A stretch of DNA of 64,000 nucleotides from Collinsella sp. (GCA_019414565.1 DXLU01000022.1:1-64000), one strand, 5' to 3'; positions 9,209-19,179 are shown, counted from the stretch's first letter. Numbers and translations are program-made. The notes: generated by a model not told the origin, from the letters alone.

Positions 9209-10312
9209 TTATTGCATTCCGTAAGGCGAAAGCATGGCACGCTGCGAGCAGCTCGCAAACCAAACCGACACGAGCGCAAACATAAATCCGTTGGCAAAAC
9301 CATTGGCAAACTGCATCGCGCCGCGCTTCCACCACAGCAGGCTGCGATGCAGTACGCCGTCCGAGAGCACCATGAACAGGCCCATGGCAAACGGAATAAA
9401 GCACATCACGGCAAAGGCCGAGAACACACCCGAGATGGCCGACAGCACCAAAAACGGCGCCACAATGCCCATCAGGTAAAAACCGGTACGAGCCTTGCCT
9501 TCCAGGCGCTCGGCCTCAACATGGGCGCGGCCGACCAGATCGCCACCCGAGGCACCGTTGGTGCCGGCGTGACCCATACCGCTAATACGGACCTCGTCGC
9601 CATCGTGCGTACCGGCAGGAAACTCAATCGTCTGCTCGGAGGTCACACGGACACGGCCGCTGCCGCCGCAATCGGGGCAGGGGTCGGCGACGACCTTACC
9701 GGAACCGCCGCACTCGGGGCAGACCGACTGAAACGTGCCGGCACCGAACAGGAAGGACAGGTCGACATCGATGTGGCCGCGACCACCGCAGCTCGGACAG
9801 GTATGTGCATGCTCGGACGAAACAGAACCCGAGCCGCCACAGTGGCCACAGGTATCGAAGCGCGTATAGCGGACGGTCTTGCGGGCACCGCCCTTGGCCT
9901 CCTTGGCGTCGAGCTTGATATCGACGACCACGTTGGCGCCGTTCTCGGGATTATAGGCAGCCTGGCTGCGACGCTGCTGGCCCCAGGCGCCACCAAAGGG
10001 AAAGCCGCCCTCAAAGGGATTGCCATAGCCTGCGCCGCCGGCGTAGCCGCCGCCATAGGGCGAAGCCGTAGGAGCGCCGGCGAAGGGGTTGCCCGAGCGC
10101 ATGGCGTCGTAGCGCGCACGCTTCTGCTCGTCCGAAAGCACGGCGTAGGCCTCGGAAACCTCTTTAAACTTTTCCTCGGCATCAGGTTCTTTGTTGACGT
10201 CCGGATGGAGCTTGCGGGCCTTTTGCTGGAAGGCCTTCTGTATATCACGCGAGGTGGCGTCCTTGGAGACACCCAAAATCTCGTAGTAATCTTTTTCGTT
10301 CATCGTCGCCAT
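9209..10312 (-). CDS. DnaJ-like protein with C-terminal membrane segments
   Basis: A 367-residue J-domain protein with HPD at 36-38, a Gly-rich linker (about 75-115), and four intact CxxCxGxG zinc repeats (Cys155/158, 172/175, 198/201, 212/215). After the first C-terminal domain (to about 260) homology to DnaJ stops. The remaining ~95 residues hold about three hydrophobic helices (near 277-298, 299-317, 336-354), so the second substrate/dimerisation domain is missing. The ATG at 10312 follows AGGAGG. It probably anchors DnaK activity at the membrane; this is inferred. Confidence 0.85.
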   Translation of the reverse strand: MATMNEKDYYEILGVSKDATSRDIQKAFQQKARKLHPDVNKEPDAEEKFKEVSEAYAVLSDEQKRARYDAMRSGNPFAGAPTASPYGGGYAGGAGYGNPFEGGFPFGGAWGQQRRSQAAYNPENGANVVVDIKLDAKEAKGGARKTVRYTRFDTCGHCGGSGSVSSEHAHTCPSCGGRGHIDVDLSFLFGAGTFQSVCPECGGSGKVVADPCPDCGGSGRVRVTSEQTIEFPAGTHDGDEVRISGMGHAGTNGASGGDLVGRAHVEAERLEGKARTGFYLMGIVAPFLVLSAISGVFSAFAVMCFIPFAMGLFMVLSDGVLHRSLLWWKRGAMQFANGFANGFMFALVSVWFASCSQRAMLSPYGMQ

Positions 10313-10349
10313 GCGCGGCAACCTCCTGCTCACAGCAGCGTATATATTG

Positions 10350-10370
10350 CGGTAATTCTACCCGAGCGGC
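10350..10370 (-). promoter_or_regulatory. Candidate -10 region upstream of the membrane DnaJ
   Basis: On the minus strand TAGAAT (10355-10360) follows CCGCTCGGG. The same nonamer precedes the candidate lepA -10. No clear -35 hexamer is visible. Confidence 0.35.
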
Positions 10371-11600
10371 CTAAGCTAGACCCCAAAACAGCTCGAACAG
10401 CACATTTCCATCGAGCCAGCCCAAGTGGGTGGGCGCTAAACGGGCGTGGGCACGACCTGCGATAACGTCTTTCGAGGCGACGCACCCCACATGCCCCTCG
10501 ACATGGTCGGGCACCCAAGTGGCAAGGCCCAACTCGAGCGCACGGTCACAGGCCGCCGCCAGCTCGTCTGCAGCGATCACGCTTGCCGAGCGAACCAACA
10601 GATCGGAACCAATGCCACGCGTCATGCGGCAGGCGAGCATCAAATCCTCGGCCGCGGCCTCGCGCCGCGACAGATACTCGGCATCAAACGTCGTCGCGGC
10701 ATCGTCGCATTGCACCAAGCGCACGCGATATGCATCGCCGCGAGCGGGCACGTCGGGAAACAGCCCGGCCAAACGATCGAAATCCTCGGCGTCGAGCATA
10801 CCGGCGGCAGAGCGACCCAAGCCCAGATAGCCCTGTCCGGTCCAATAGGCAATGTTGTGGGCACACTCATGGCCGTCGAGCGCGTAGCTTGCCACCTCAT
10901 ACGGGTGATAGCCCGCCGCACCCAGGCACTCACGTGCCGTGTCCATGCATGCAGCCTGAAAATCCTCGTCGGGCTCGAGCGACTCGTCGCGACACGCCAT
11001 GCGGTAGAGCGGCGTACCCTCCTCGAGCGTGAGCGGGTACACCGACACATGATGCGCCGCCGCCAACACGCCATCGAGCGTGCGCTGCCAGCTTACGGCG
11101 GTCTGCCCGGGAAGTCCGCACATCAGGTCACACGACACATCGAGCCCAGCGTCCTTAACCGTCGTGATGGCAGCGAGCGCCCGATCGGCATCGTGAATGC
11201 GGCCGATGGCGGTAAGTTCGGCGTTATCGAGCGTTTGCACGCCCAGAGAGACGCGTGTGACACCAACCTTGGCGAGCGCAGTGGCAAGCTCGGCGGTCAG
11301 CGACTCAGGATTGGCCTCGCAGGTAAACTCAACGGGCTTGCACCACGCAGAGATACGCCGGGCGAGCACTACCAGACGCTCCCCCGCCAGCGACGGCGTG
11401 CCGCCGCCAACATAGACGGTGCGGATCTGTGCAAGCGCGCCTGCGTCGCCGAAGGCATCGAGGCGCGCATACAGCTGTTCAAAATAGGCATCGAGCGCAG
11501 CGCTCAGGTCGCACGAAGCAAAACTACGCGAGTCAAAGTCGCAGTACCGGCACTTTTGGGCGCAAAACGGCACATGCACATACAGCGCGGTAACGGCCAC
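10371..11600 (-). CDS. hemW: Heme chaperone HemW (radical SAM)
   Basis: A 409-residue HemN/HemW-family protein. The radical-SAM motif CAQKCRYCDF (Cys13, 17, 20) lacks the additional downstream cysteine typical of the oxidase HemN, which favours HemW, a heme-binding chaperone rather than coproporphyrinogen oxidase. The start is GTG at 11600 with GGAGG seven bases upstream and only 2 bp after dusB. The order lepA...hemW matches Bacillus. The need for heme trafficking in this probable anaerobe is unproven. Confidence 0.9.
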   Translation of the reverse strand: MAVTALYVHVPFCAQKCRYCDFDSRSFASCDLSAALDAYFEQLYARLDAFGDAGALAQIRTVYVGGGTPSLAGERLVVLARRISAWCKPVEFTCEANPESLTAELATALAKVGVTRVSLGVQTLDNAELTAIGRIHDADRALAAITTVKDAGLDVSCDLMCGLPGQTAVSWQRTLDGVLAAAHHVSVYPLTLEEGTPLYRMACRDESLEPDEDFQAACMDTARECLGAAGYHPYEVASYALDGHECAHNIAYWTGQGYLGLGRSAAGMLDAEDFDRLAGLFPDVPARGDAYRVRLVQCDDAATTFDAEYLSRREAAAEDLMLACRMTRGIGSDLLVRSASVIAADELAAACDRALELGLATWVPDHVEGHVGCVASKDVIAGRAHARLAPTHLGWLDGNVLFELFWGLA

Positions 11601-11602
11601 CG

Positions 11603-12646
11603 TTAGGCCTCCAGCGGATGAGCGGGCACCGACTCGCCGGCGGCAAGTGCGGCCTCGCAGGCCACCACATCGCGCTCGATATCATCGACCAATGCCATGA
11701 ACTCCTCGTATGTGGAGCAGCGCACCACCTGGGCGCGCCAGGCCGCAGCGTGGGGCATCCCCTTTAGATACCAGCTTGCGTACGTACGAGCTCGTGACAT
11801 GAGCGGCAACAGCTCGTGCGTGAGCGTCAGGTGCTCGCGCAGGGCATCCAGACGCTCGACCGAGCTACGCACCGGCACCGGCATGGCGTCCAGCGCAAGG
11901 GCGCGGGCATCGCCGAACACCCAGGGGTTGCCATAGATACCGCGCGCGATGAACACAGCACTGGCACCCGAGCTTTGCAGATGCTCCGCCGCGTCCTCGG
12001 CCGAGAACACATCGCCCGAACCGATAACGGGAATCTCGACGGCGTCGGCCACCTCATCGACGACCGACCAATCGGCCTGGCCCGTATAGAGCTGCGTGGC
12101 ACAGCGACCATGTACCGCCACCGCAGCTGCCCCTGCACCCTCGAGCATCTGGGCAAATGTCGCGGCATTGCGGTCCTCGGCATAAAAGCCTTTGCGAATC
12201 TTAACGGTCACGGGCACATGCGCCGCGCCCACCGCCGCCTCGACGATCTGCTCGGCCAGGTCGGGCGTGCGCATAAGCGCCGAGCCCTCGCCCTTGGTAA
12301 CGACCTTGCGGGCGGGACACGCCATATTGATATCAATGAGCGACAGGCGATCGCCCACGCGCTCCTCGACGGCAGCGACGGCACTCGCAAACTGATCGGG
12401 CTTGGAACCAAAGAGCTGCACGCAGATCTGCTGCTCCTCATCGGCCGGCTGTACCAGGCGCCAGGTCTTATTGCTGGCATAGGCAAGGCCCGCCACGCTC
12501 ACCATCTCGCTATAGGCAAGATGGGCACCGCGGCGGCGGCACATGATGCGATAGGCGGGATCGGTCACGCCGGCCATGGGGGCCATAAGGAACGGCTGCT
12601 CGGTATAAGCACCCAGCAGCCGCGTACTGTATTCAGAAAGCGCCAT
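11603..12646 (-). CDS. dusB: tRNA-dihydrouridine synthase
   Basis: An FMN-dependent TIM-barrel enzyme reducing uridine to dihydrouridine in the tRNA D-loop. The N-terminal MAPMAGVTD flavin-binding motif and the catalytic Cys110 in NMACPARKV are present, followed by the KIRKGF phosphate-binding region and a C-terminal tRNA-binding helical domain. Length is 347. It starts 5 bp after lepA and ends 2 bp before hemW, so the three are probably cotranscribed. Assignment within the Dus family (DusB type) rests on overall similarity. Confidence 0.9.
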   Translation of the reverse strand: MALSEYSTRLLGAYTEQPFLMAPMAGVTDPAYRIMCRRRGAHLAYSEMVSVAGLAYASNKTWRLVQPADEEQQICVQLFGSKPDQFASAVAAVEERVGDRLSLIDINMACPARKVVTKGEGSALMRTPDLAEQIVEAAVGAAHVPVTVKIRKGFYAEDRNAATFAQMLEGAGAAAVAVHGRCATQLYTGQADWSVVDEVADAVEIPVIGSGDVFSAEDAAEHLQSSGASAVFIARGIYGNPWVFGDARALALDAMPVPVRSSVERLDALREHLTLTHELLPLMSRARTYASWYLKGMPHAAAWRAQVVRCSTYEEFMALVDDIERDVVACEAALAAGESVPAHPLEA

Positions 12647-12651
12647 GGGAC

Positions 12652-14463
12652 CTACTCGTCCACCTTGAGGATCGCCATAAAGGCCTCCTGCGGGACCTCG
12701 ACCGAACCGATGGCCTTCATGCGCTTCTTGCCCTCTTTCTGCTTCTCAAGCAGCTTGCGCTTACGCGAGATATCGCCGCCGTAACACTTAGCCAGCACGT
12801 CCTTGCGGCGCGCCTTGACGGTAGAGCGGGCGATGATCTTGTTGCCGATGGCGCCCTGAATAGGCACCTCGAACAGCTGACGCGGGATGATTTCCTTGAG
12901 CTTGTCACACAGGCCGCGGGCCAGGCCATAGGCTTTGTCCTTGTGCACAATAAACGAAAGCGCGTCCACCTCATCGCCCGAAAGCAGGATATCGAGCTTG
13001 ACGAGCTCGGAGGGACGGTACTCGTTGAACTCGTAGTCGAGCGAGGCATAGCCCTTGGTACGGCTCTTGAGCTGGTCAAAGAAGTCCAGGATGAGCTCGG
13101 CGAGCGGCATATCAAAGCGCATCTCGACCGATTTGCTTGTGAGATGGATCATGTCGGTCGTAATGCCGCGGTGCTCGATAGCGAGCTGCATGACGGCGCC
13201 CGTATACTCGGGCGGGCAGATAATCTTGGCCTTGAGGTAGGGCTCCTCGATGCGCTCGATGCGCGTAGCCTCGGGCAGATCCTGCGGGCTGCGAACATCA
13301 ATCATCTCGCCGTCGGTCTTATAGACGTGATAGTCCACCGAAGGGCTCGTAGCAATGAGGTCAAGGTTGAACTCGCGCTCCAGGCGCTCCTTGACGACTT
13401 CCATATGCAGCAGGCCTAAGAAGCCCACGCGGAAGCCAAAGCCGAGCGCCACCGAGGTCTCGGGCTCCCACACCAACGACGGGTCGTTGACATGCAGCTT
13501 ATCGAGAGCGTCGCGCAGATTCTCGTAATCCTTGTTGTCAATTGGGAACAGGCCCGTGTAGACCATGGGCTTGGCCTCGCGGTAGCCGGGAAGCGGCTCG
13601 GGACAAGGATTCGACGCCCAGGTAAGGGTGTCGCCCACGTGCACGGCCTCGGGATCCTTCAGACCCGTGACCACGTAGCCCACCTCGCCGACCGTCAGTG
13701 CTTCGACCGGTGTCTCGGCAGGACGCTTGACGCCCACGCCATCGACCAAAAAGTCGCCCTCGGCCTGCATCATGCGCAGGGTATCGCCCTTTTTAATGGA
13801 ACCGTCAAAGACGCGGACCGTGGCAACGACGCCGCGGTACTCATCGAAGTACGAATCCAGAATAAGTGCCTTGAGCGGCGCGTTCGCATCGCCCTTGGGC
13901 GGTGAGATCAAAAAGACAATGGACTCCAGCAAATCGTGAATGCCCTCGCCCGTCTTGCCCGATACGCATACGGCATCGTCGGCAGGAATCGCCAGGTCAT
14001 CCTCGATCTCGGTCTTAACCTCGTCGGGGTGTGCAGAGGGAAGGTCAATCTTGTTGATGGCGGGCACGATATCCAGGTTGGCGTTCATGGCGAGCGTCGC
14101 GTTAGAGACGGTCTGTGCCTCGACACCCTGCGTGGCGTCGACGACGAGCACCGCGCCCTCGCAGGCGGCCAGCGAACGCGAGACCTCATAGGTAAAGTCC
14201 ACGTGGCCCGGTGTATCGATCAGGTTGAACTGATACGTCTCGCCATCGTCGGCGTCATAGGAAACGCGAACGGCATTGGACTTGATCGTGATGCCGCGCT
14301 CGCGCTCGATATCCATGGTGTCGAGCAGCTGCGACTCCATGTCGCGCTCATCGACGGTATGGGTGAGCTCGAGGATGCGGTCACTGATCGTTGACTTGCC
14401 ATGGTCGATATGCGCAACGATCGAGAAGTTGCGGATGTGGGAAATGTCAATTGAAGTATTCAT
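12652..14463 (-). CDS. lepA: Elongation factor 4 (LepA)
   Basis: A ribosome-associated GTPase that influences initiation and back-translocation. From the ATG at 14463 it is 603 residues: AHIDHGKST (17-25), RGITI switch, DTPGH, NKID, the LepA-specific domain and the [20 protein letters not shown]-terminal signature. No Shine-Dalgarno is visible upstream; a -10-like TAAGAT ends seven bases before the ATG, so the mRNA may be leaderless. A 20-codon upstream extension overlaps the rpsT terminator and was rejected. Confidence 0.96.
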   Translation of the reverse strand: MNTSIDISHIRNFSIVAHIDHGKSTISDRILELTHTVDERDMESQLLDTMDIERERGITIKSNAVRVSYDADDGETYQFNLIDTPGHVDFTYEVSRSLAACEGAVLVVDATQGVEAQTVSNATLAMNANLDIVPAINKIDLPSAHPDEVKTEIEDDLAIPADDAVCVSGKTGEGIHDLLESIVFLISPPKGDANAPLKALILDSYFDEYRGVVATVRVFDGSIKKGDTLRMMQAEGDFLVDGVGVKRPAETPVEALTVGEVGYVVTGLKDPEAVHVGDTLTWASNPCPEPLPGYREAKPMVYTGLFPIDNKDYENLRDALDKLHVNDPSLVWEPETSVALGFGFRVGFLGLLHMEVVKERLEREFNLDLIATSPSVDYHVYKTDGEMIDVRSPQDLPEATRIERIEEPYLKAKIICPPEYTGAVMQLAIEHRGITTDMIHLTSKSVEMRFDMPLAELILDFFDQLKSRTKGYASLDYEFNEYRPSELVKLDILLSGDEVDALSFIVHKDKAYGLARGLCDKLKEIIPRQLFEVPIQGAIGNKIIARSTVKARRKDVLAKCYGGDISRKRKLLEKQKEGKKRMKAIGSVEVPQEAFMAILKVDE

Positions 14464-14487
14464 GCGGACTATCTTACCCGAGCGGTA
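14464..14487 (-). promoter_or_regulatory. lepA promoter, possibly leaderless
   Basis: TAAGAT (14471-14476, minus strand) ends seven bases before the lepA ATG and is preceded by CCGCTCGGG. A start site at the usual distance would fall on or near the start codon. Confidence 0.4.
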
Positions 14488-14525
14488 CAAAAAATGGAGC
14501 CTGTTCCATAAAACAGGCTCCATTT
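14488..14525 (-). terminator. Intrinsic terminator of rpsT
   Basis: A perfect 12-bp stem (14494-14505 with 14512-14523) with a 6-nt loop is followed by TTTTTT on the minus strand. It separates rpsT from lepA. Confidence 0.92.
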
Positions 14526-14559
14526 ATGCGCGTAATCTGTGTGGTGTGAAATTTACAAC

Positions 14560-14826
14560 TTAAGCGTTGATGCTGTTCACGAGCTTGGCAAGGCCGGACT
14601 TGCGGTTAGAAGCCTGGTTCTTGTGGATGACATGCTTGGCGGCAGCCATGTCGAGACGCTTGGTGACGGTCTTGAGGGCAGCCTGGGCCTTCTCGGCGTC
14701 GCCCTCGGCGACGGCGGACTGGACGTGCTTGGTCAGCGTCTTGAGCTCGGACTTGACAGCCTTGTTACGCATGCGAGCTGCCTCATTGGTGCGGATACGC
14801 TTCTTCTGAGACTTAATGTTTGCCAC
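14560..14826 (-). CDS. rpsT: 30S ribosomal protein S20
   Basis: An 88-residue primary 16S rRNA-binding protein of the small subunit body. It begins [15 protein letters not shown], a typical S20 start. The initiation codon is GTG at 14826 with AAAGGA nine bases upstream. In E. coli rpsT also uses a non-ATG start, which is part of its autoregulation. It is monocistronic, with its own promoter and a strong terminator. Confidence 0.96.
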   Translation of the reverse strand: MANIKSQKKRIRTNEAARMRNKAVKSELKTLTKHVQSAVAEGDAEKAQAALKTVTKRLDMAAAKHVIHKNQASNRKSGLAKLVNSINA

Positions 14827-14901
14827 TTCTGGAGTTCCTTTCGAGTTCCTTGCAAAAAATGTATGACACCTCTGAGACACGGTGAGGTCATGCAAGCGCC
14901 T

Positions 14902-14910
14902 ACTATAGCA
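14902..14910 (-). promoter_or_regulatory. rpsT extended -10 promoter
   Basis: The minus strand reads TGCTATAGT (extended -10), about 75 bp upstream of rpsT. The -35 is weak. The same nonamer is found before rpmB. Confidence 0.5.
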
Positions 14911-14959
14911 CGCTCCCCCTCAAAGGGATAGAACGAATTTGTCAAATAGGCAGGTATCA

Positions 14960-15922
14960 TCACGATTTTCTCAAGATGTTCGTAATCCAGAGCAAAAGCG
15001 CAGTCTCCGAATCGGCCGAACCCTTGAGCGCGAGCTCCACATCGACGGCGCCCTCGAGCGCGGCAACGAGCTCGGTCATCGAAAAGCGACGTGCCCAGGT
15101 AAGGTGATTCTTGACCTGCCAGGCCTGAAGCTTGAGCGTCGCGGCGAGCTCACGGCCCTGCCCACGCCCATCGAGCGCCTTGGCGACGATCAGCTCACGG
15201 ATGCGACCGCATAGCAGCGTGTAGGTCCACACATAGCTCTTAGAGGGCAGAAGCTTAAACAGCTCGAGCGAACGCCGCATATCGCGAGCCGAGACGGCGT
15301 TGAGGAAGTCCCAGGGCTGAACCTCGGCCGTACGCACAATCCAACGCTCCACGTCGGCAAGCTCAATCTGGGGCGCCTCGACCATCTGGGCGAGCTTTGC
15401 CAGATCGTTATCGAGCATGCGCGTGTTTTCGCCCGAACGCGAGACGAGCTCCTCGGCAGCAGCCGTCGAGATGGACTTACCGTGCTGCGTCGCCATCTGC
15501 TGAACGCGGCGCGGCAGTTCCCAGCGCTTGGTACCCGAGCAATCGACGATAGCCTTCTTGTCGATCTTGGCGATTGCCTTATACAGGCGCGTATTCTTGG
15601 CAAGTGAGTCGGCGATAATGAGACAGACCGTCGCAGGGCTGGGACTTGCGAGGTACTCGACGAGCGGTTCCGAGACCGCCTTGGCAAGCTTGGAGCAGCC
15701 GTCGAGGATCACCAGGCGAAACTCGCTACCCATGGGAAAGGTATTGAGCGAGCCGATGATCGACTCAATATCGGGATCTTTCGTCATGTCGCGTTCATCG
15801 AGGTTGAACTCAACCATACCCGACTTTTCCAAGCGAGCTTTCATACGCGAGACGGCGTGGTCGCGCTTGACCCCATCGGTACCGACGATCAGATATGCCG
15901 GCAGCAGACCGGTTTCGGACAT
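14960..15922 (-). CDS. holA: DNA polymerase III subunit delta
   Basis: The delta subunit of the clamp loader, which opens the beta sliding clamp. The 320-residue protein is divergent but has the HolA layout: an AAA-like N-terminal domain (YLIVGTDGVKRDHAVSRMK), no Walker A, and a helical C-terminal collar region (LLCGRIRELIVAKAL...HLTWARRFS). The ATG at 15922 follows GAGGGGAG. It lies 76 bp downstream of comEC and upstream of rpsT, the same order as Bacillus. Confidence 0.88.
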   Translation of the reverse strand: MSETGLLPAYLIVGTDGVKRDHAVSRMKARLEKSGMVEFNLDERDMTKDPDIESIIGSLNTFPMGSEFRLVILDGCSKLAKAVSEPLVEYLASPSPATVCLIIADSLAKNTRLYKAIAKIDKKAIVDCSGTKRWELPRRVQQMATQHGKSISTAAAEELVSRSGENTRMLDNDLAKLAQMVEAPQIELADVERWIVRTAEVQPWDFLNAVSARDMRRSLELFKLLPSKSYVWTYTLLCGRIRELIVAKALDGRGQGRELAATLKLQAWQVKNHLTWARRFSMTELVAALEGAVDVELALKGSADSETALLLWITNILRKS

Positions 15923-15998
15923 TGCGCTCCCCTCTCGCACACTCGAATTCGTACCGTGCCATTTTAGCCCAGGGGTTGGTCCCGCGCCAACGACGGCA

Positions 15999-18302
15999 TC
16001 ACGGTCGCTGGCATCGCATGGCAAAGCCCTTCGCGGTCGGCGTGACGGTAATGTCGCCGTGTTCGATGGTGCATGCGAACGCACCACCCGCTTCCTTAAC
16101 TGCATCGATGCAGGCATCCGACGGATGGCCGTAACGATTCCCCTCGCCGGCGCTCGCGATAGAGAACTCGGGCTTAAGTGTGCCCAGCAGGTCTGTGTCG
16201 ACGGAAACTTTTGAGCCATGATGCCCCAGCTTGAGCACATCGATATCTCCCACCTCCTGTACAAACTCGCGCTCCTGATCGAGCTCGGCGTCACCAGTAA
16301 GGAGCACGCGCAGGCTCTTACCTTCCTGAGCGTAGGAGAGCAGCAAAACAAGAGAGTCCTCATTGCCCTCGCCATCCACCGTGTCAAACGGCCACATCAC
16401 ACGAGCCCGAAATGCGCCGATATCGACCGTGTCTCCGCGAGCCACCTGCCGATACGTTACACCCGGGCGATTCAGGACCTCAGTAGGCGCGCCGTCAAGT
16501 GCATCGGCCGCGACCGCAATGGTTCCAACCGAAAAACGATCGAGTACGTCGGGAAGACCGCCCCAATGGTCTTCATCCCAATGCGTCACGAAGACGGCGT
16601 CGATATGGTGGACGTTATTGCGAACCAACGCCGACACCACGCGGTCATCGAGCCCACAGTCGACGAGTGCCACGGCGCCACCCTGACGAACCAAAATCGC
16701 ATCGGCCTGGCCAACATCGAGGACCGTTACCGAAGGCGGCGCACATCGATCCCAATAGACATACGGAACACCCGCTGCGAGCATTAAACACAGCAGCCCC
16801 GCTGCCATGCTCCGCGCGCGGGGGCGTGGCCACCAGACCAAGAGGGCCACCAGCGCGAACGGCACCACATATACCAAGGGCGTATCGGGCGGCACGCTTA
16901 CGGATGCGCCCGGAACGGAAGCAAAGAGCTGTTCAAAGAACAGCGCACAGCGGGCGACAATCATGGGCATCACGAGCGCCCCGTGACGCAGCAGCGGCAC
17001 AAGCGAGCAGGGCACCAGCACAACCGATACAGCGAGCAGCACGCTTATCACCGGACCGATCACGGCATTTGCAAGTGGGGCAATGAGCGAAAACGTCTCA
17101 AATGCGGGAATCGTAACGGGAAGTGTCGCCAGCTGCGAGCACAGCGTGACAGACAAAACGCTGGCGACACCCGATGGCATGCCCAGCTCGCCCAAGGCGT
17201 AGGTGGCGTAGGGGCAAAAACAAAGGATGGCAAAAACACTGACGCACGAAAGCTGAAAACCCATTTCGAACAATACCGTCGGACGCAGCAACACAAAGAT
17301 TGCCATGGTGACGAACAGAGCCGAGAGGCCATGCCGACGACGTCCGGCGCTGTTGGCGACAAGCGTCGCCGCCACCATGCAGCACGCGCGCACGGCCGAG
17401 GGAGAAGCGCCCGTAAAAACGGCATAGGCAGCGAGGGCCAGCACCAACAGCCCCCGCTGCAGCCCACGAGAGAGGCGTGTCTTTTGCAGGGCGCTCTCAA
17501 TCACAAACCCCACGATGGCAAGATGACTACCCGAGACAGCGATAAGATGTGCGGTGCCCGTTACCGAAAACCAATCGCCCGCCGGCTGGGCACGCAGCTC
17601 GGCCGAGCGTCCGCAGACAACGCCGGCAATGAGCGAGCGCGCTGGATCGGTCGCGGGCGCGATAACGGCAAGGAGCTCGTTTCGAAGCCAAGACAACGGG
17701 CCTGGAGGGCCCTCGTCGATCGATACCAACCGGACGACTTTAACCTTTCGAAGCTCGCCCCGAAGCACGCGTGAGCGCCCATACGCATCATTCTCAAAGC
17801 GCGAAATTCGACCGATAGCACGTACATGCGAACCGGCGCCAAGCTCACGATCACACGACAGCCGTACCTGACCCAAACGCTTTTCGCCCGCATGCGCATC
17901 ACAGGTATAGGAGTACGCACCGTCATTGATGGACGGGTCGCCGTACACAACAAACTCGAGACTGCTCGCAGCCCGATTATCCAACGCCCTCGAAGCGCGC
18001 AGCGCCCCTATCGCCCAACCCGCGGACACGACCGCTCCCGCCACGAGGCCGAGGGCCGCGGCATACAGCCATCGCCTCCACCGCACAAGGCGCATGCAGG
18101 ACCGAGCCAATACGATGCACCCTGCTGCCGCAACGGGAATGGCCATAAGCAATGTGACGGGCGCCGCCCGCTCTCCCAGCAGCGCATCGGCCGCCATGTT
18201 AAGCACTAACCCACAGCTCGCACACAAGCCGGCACAAAGGGCTATCGTCCACGGCATCAACGGGCGCGGTGGCATCACATGCTCGCGCTCGGTCGCACTC
18301 AT
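15999..18302 (-). CDS. comEC: ComEC/Rec2 DNA uptake channel
   Basis: The inner-membrane channel that imports single-stranded DNA during transformation. The 767 residues have an N-terminal membrane/OB region, the Competence domain with LIAVSGSHLAIVG and multiple helices (about 220-490), and a metallo-beta-lactamase-like domain from about 520 with LDVGQAD, THWDEDHWGG and LGHHGS. The ATG at 18302 overlaps the comEA stop as ATGA; a TTG four codons upstream is the alternative. All key motifs are intact. Confidence 0.93.
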   Translation of the reverse strand: MSATEREHVMPPRPLMPWTIALCAGLCASCGLVLNMAADALLGERAAPVTLLMAIPVAAAGCIVLARSCMRLVRWRRWLYAAALGLVAGAVVSAGWAIGALRASRALDNRAASSLEFVVYGDPSINDGAYSYTCDAHAGEKRLGQVRLSCDRELGAGSHVRAIGRISRFENDAYGRSRVLRGELRKVKVVRLVSIDEGPPGPLSWLRNELLAVIAPATDPARSLIAGVVCGRSAELRAQPAGDWFSVTGTAHLIAVSGSHLAIVGFVIESALQKTRLSRGLQRGLLVLALAAYAVFTGASPSAVRACCMVAATLVANSAGRRRHGLSALFVTMAIFVLLRPTVLFEMGFQLSCVSVFAILCFCPYATYALGELGMPSGVASVLSVTLCSQLATLPVTIPAFETFSLIAPLANAVIGPVISVLLAVSVVLVPCSLVPLLRHGALVMPMIVARCALFFEQLFASVPGASVSVPPDTPLVYVVPFALVALLVWWPRPRARSMAAGLLCLMLAAGVPYVYWDRCAPPSVTVLDVGQADAILVRQGGAVALVDCGLDDRVVSALVRNNVHHIDAVFVTHWDEDHWGGLPDVLDRFSVGTIAVAADALDGAPTEVLNRPGVTYRQVARGDTVDIGAFRARVMWPFDTVDGEGNEDSLVLLLSYAQEGKSLRVLLTGDAELDQEREFVQEVGDIDVLKLGHHGSKVSVDTDLLGTLKPEFSIASAGEGNRYGHPSDACIDAVKEAGGAFACTIEHGDITVTPTAKGFAMRCQRP

Positions 18303-19009
18303 ACGCAGATGCAATCTTTAATTCTGGCGAGTTTCTTCTCACCGATCCCCGATACGCGCATAAGGTCATCGACCGAGACAAAGGCCCCGTTTTGCGTCCG
18401 TTCGTCGATAATTGACTGGGCCATAGAAGGCCCGATGCCCGAAAGCGTCTGCAGCTCCGCCGCACTTGCCGTATTGATATTCACAAGTCCCGACGAAGAC
18501 CCTGTACCAGGGGTCGTGGAAGCGCCGCTTTCGGCGCCGCCGACGGTCACAGCCGTTTGTTGCTCCCCTACCGTCGGCACATAGATCTTTTGACCATCGG
18601 TGATCTTGGACGCACGGTTAAGACCCGTCACATCCGCCTCGGCCGTAAGCCCTCCGGCGGCATCAATCGCCTGGGACACCCGTGCCCCATCTTTAAGCCG
18701 GTACACGCCAGGCTTCACAACGGCGCCATCAACATCGACGTACACCTCGGCAGCAGAGGAGCTCTTGGCAGACGGCTCATCGGCATCGTCAGGAGAGGCA
18801 TCCCCGGCCCCGCGCACATCCGAGGCGCTCGCCTCATCACTACGCTCAAACGATACGTCGCTGGAGTGACCAACAAAACCTGCCATCGCCAAGCCGCTCG
18901 CGGCGGCAATGACAACCAGGATCGCCACGACCATCGCCTTATGGCCGAGCAGCTTTTCTGCCCAGCGGTCCATCCGTTTAACCCGTTCGTGTTGCTCGCG
19001 CTGCGCCAT
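18299..19009 (-). CDS. comEA: Competence protein ComEA
   Basis: A membrane-anchored DNA receptor that feeds ComEC. It has a short cytoplasmic start, one transmembrane helix (about 25-46), an acidic Ser/Asp linker, an SLBB domain (VDVDGAVVKPGVYRL), a Thr/Gly/Ser linker, and a helix-hairpin-helix DNA-binding domain (LVNINTASAAELQTLSGIG and VSGIGEKKLARI). Length is 236. The ATG at 19009 follows GGGAGG at eight bases. It is the first gene of comEA-comEC-holA, with a 20-bp box 76 bp upstream. Confidence 0.94.
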   Translation of the reverse strand: MAQREQHERVKRMDRWAEKLLGHKAMVVAILVVIAAASGLAMAGFVGHSSDVSFERSDEASASDVRGAGDASPDDADEPSAKSSSAAEVYVDVDGAVVKPGVYRLKDGARVSQAIDAAGGLTAEADVTGLNRASKITDGQKIYVPTVGEQQTAVTVGGAESGASTTPGTGSSSGLVNINTASAAELQTLSGIGPSMAQSIIDERTQNGAFVSVDDLMRVSGIGEKKLARIKDCICV

Positions 19010-19085
19010 AGCAAACACCTCCCAACACCATCGTGTCAGGAAACGAACGCCGCAGCCTCCGCACGCCCACACTAGTTTTCGCGGT

Positions 19086-19105
19086 CAAACCAAAAGCTGA
19101 CCAAA
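19086..19105 (-). promoter_or_regulatory. Candidate competence box, copy 1
   Basis: The plus strand reads CAAACCAAAAGCTGACCAAA, identical to 47522-47541. On the coding strand it contains two direct TTTGGT hexamers 11 bp apart. It ends 76 bp before the comEA start. The function is inferred from sharing by two DNA-uptake operons. Confidence 0.6.
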
Positions 19106-19179
19106 ACCTTGCGAAAAAATGTCCATGTATTCAGACACACGTCGACAGATGAACCGTTTATCGCCAAAAGCCCAGATAC

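Noticed and set aside
14960..16387. A 475-residue form of HolA
   Set aside because: The extra N-terminal part overlaps comEC and is its antisense-free frame shadow; MSETGLLPAYLIVG at 15922 has a good ribosome-binding site.
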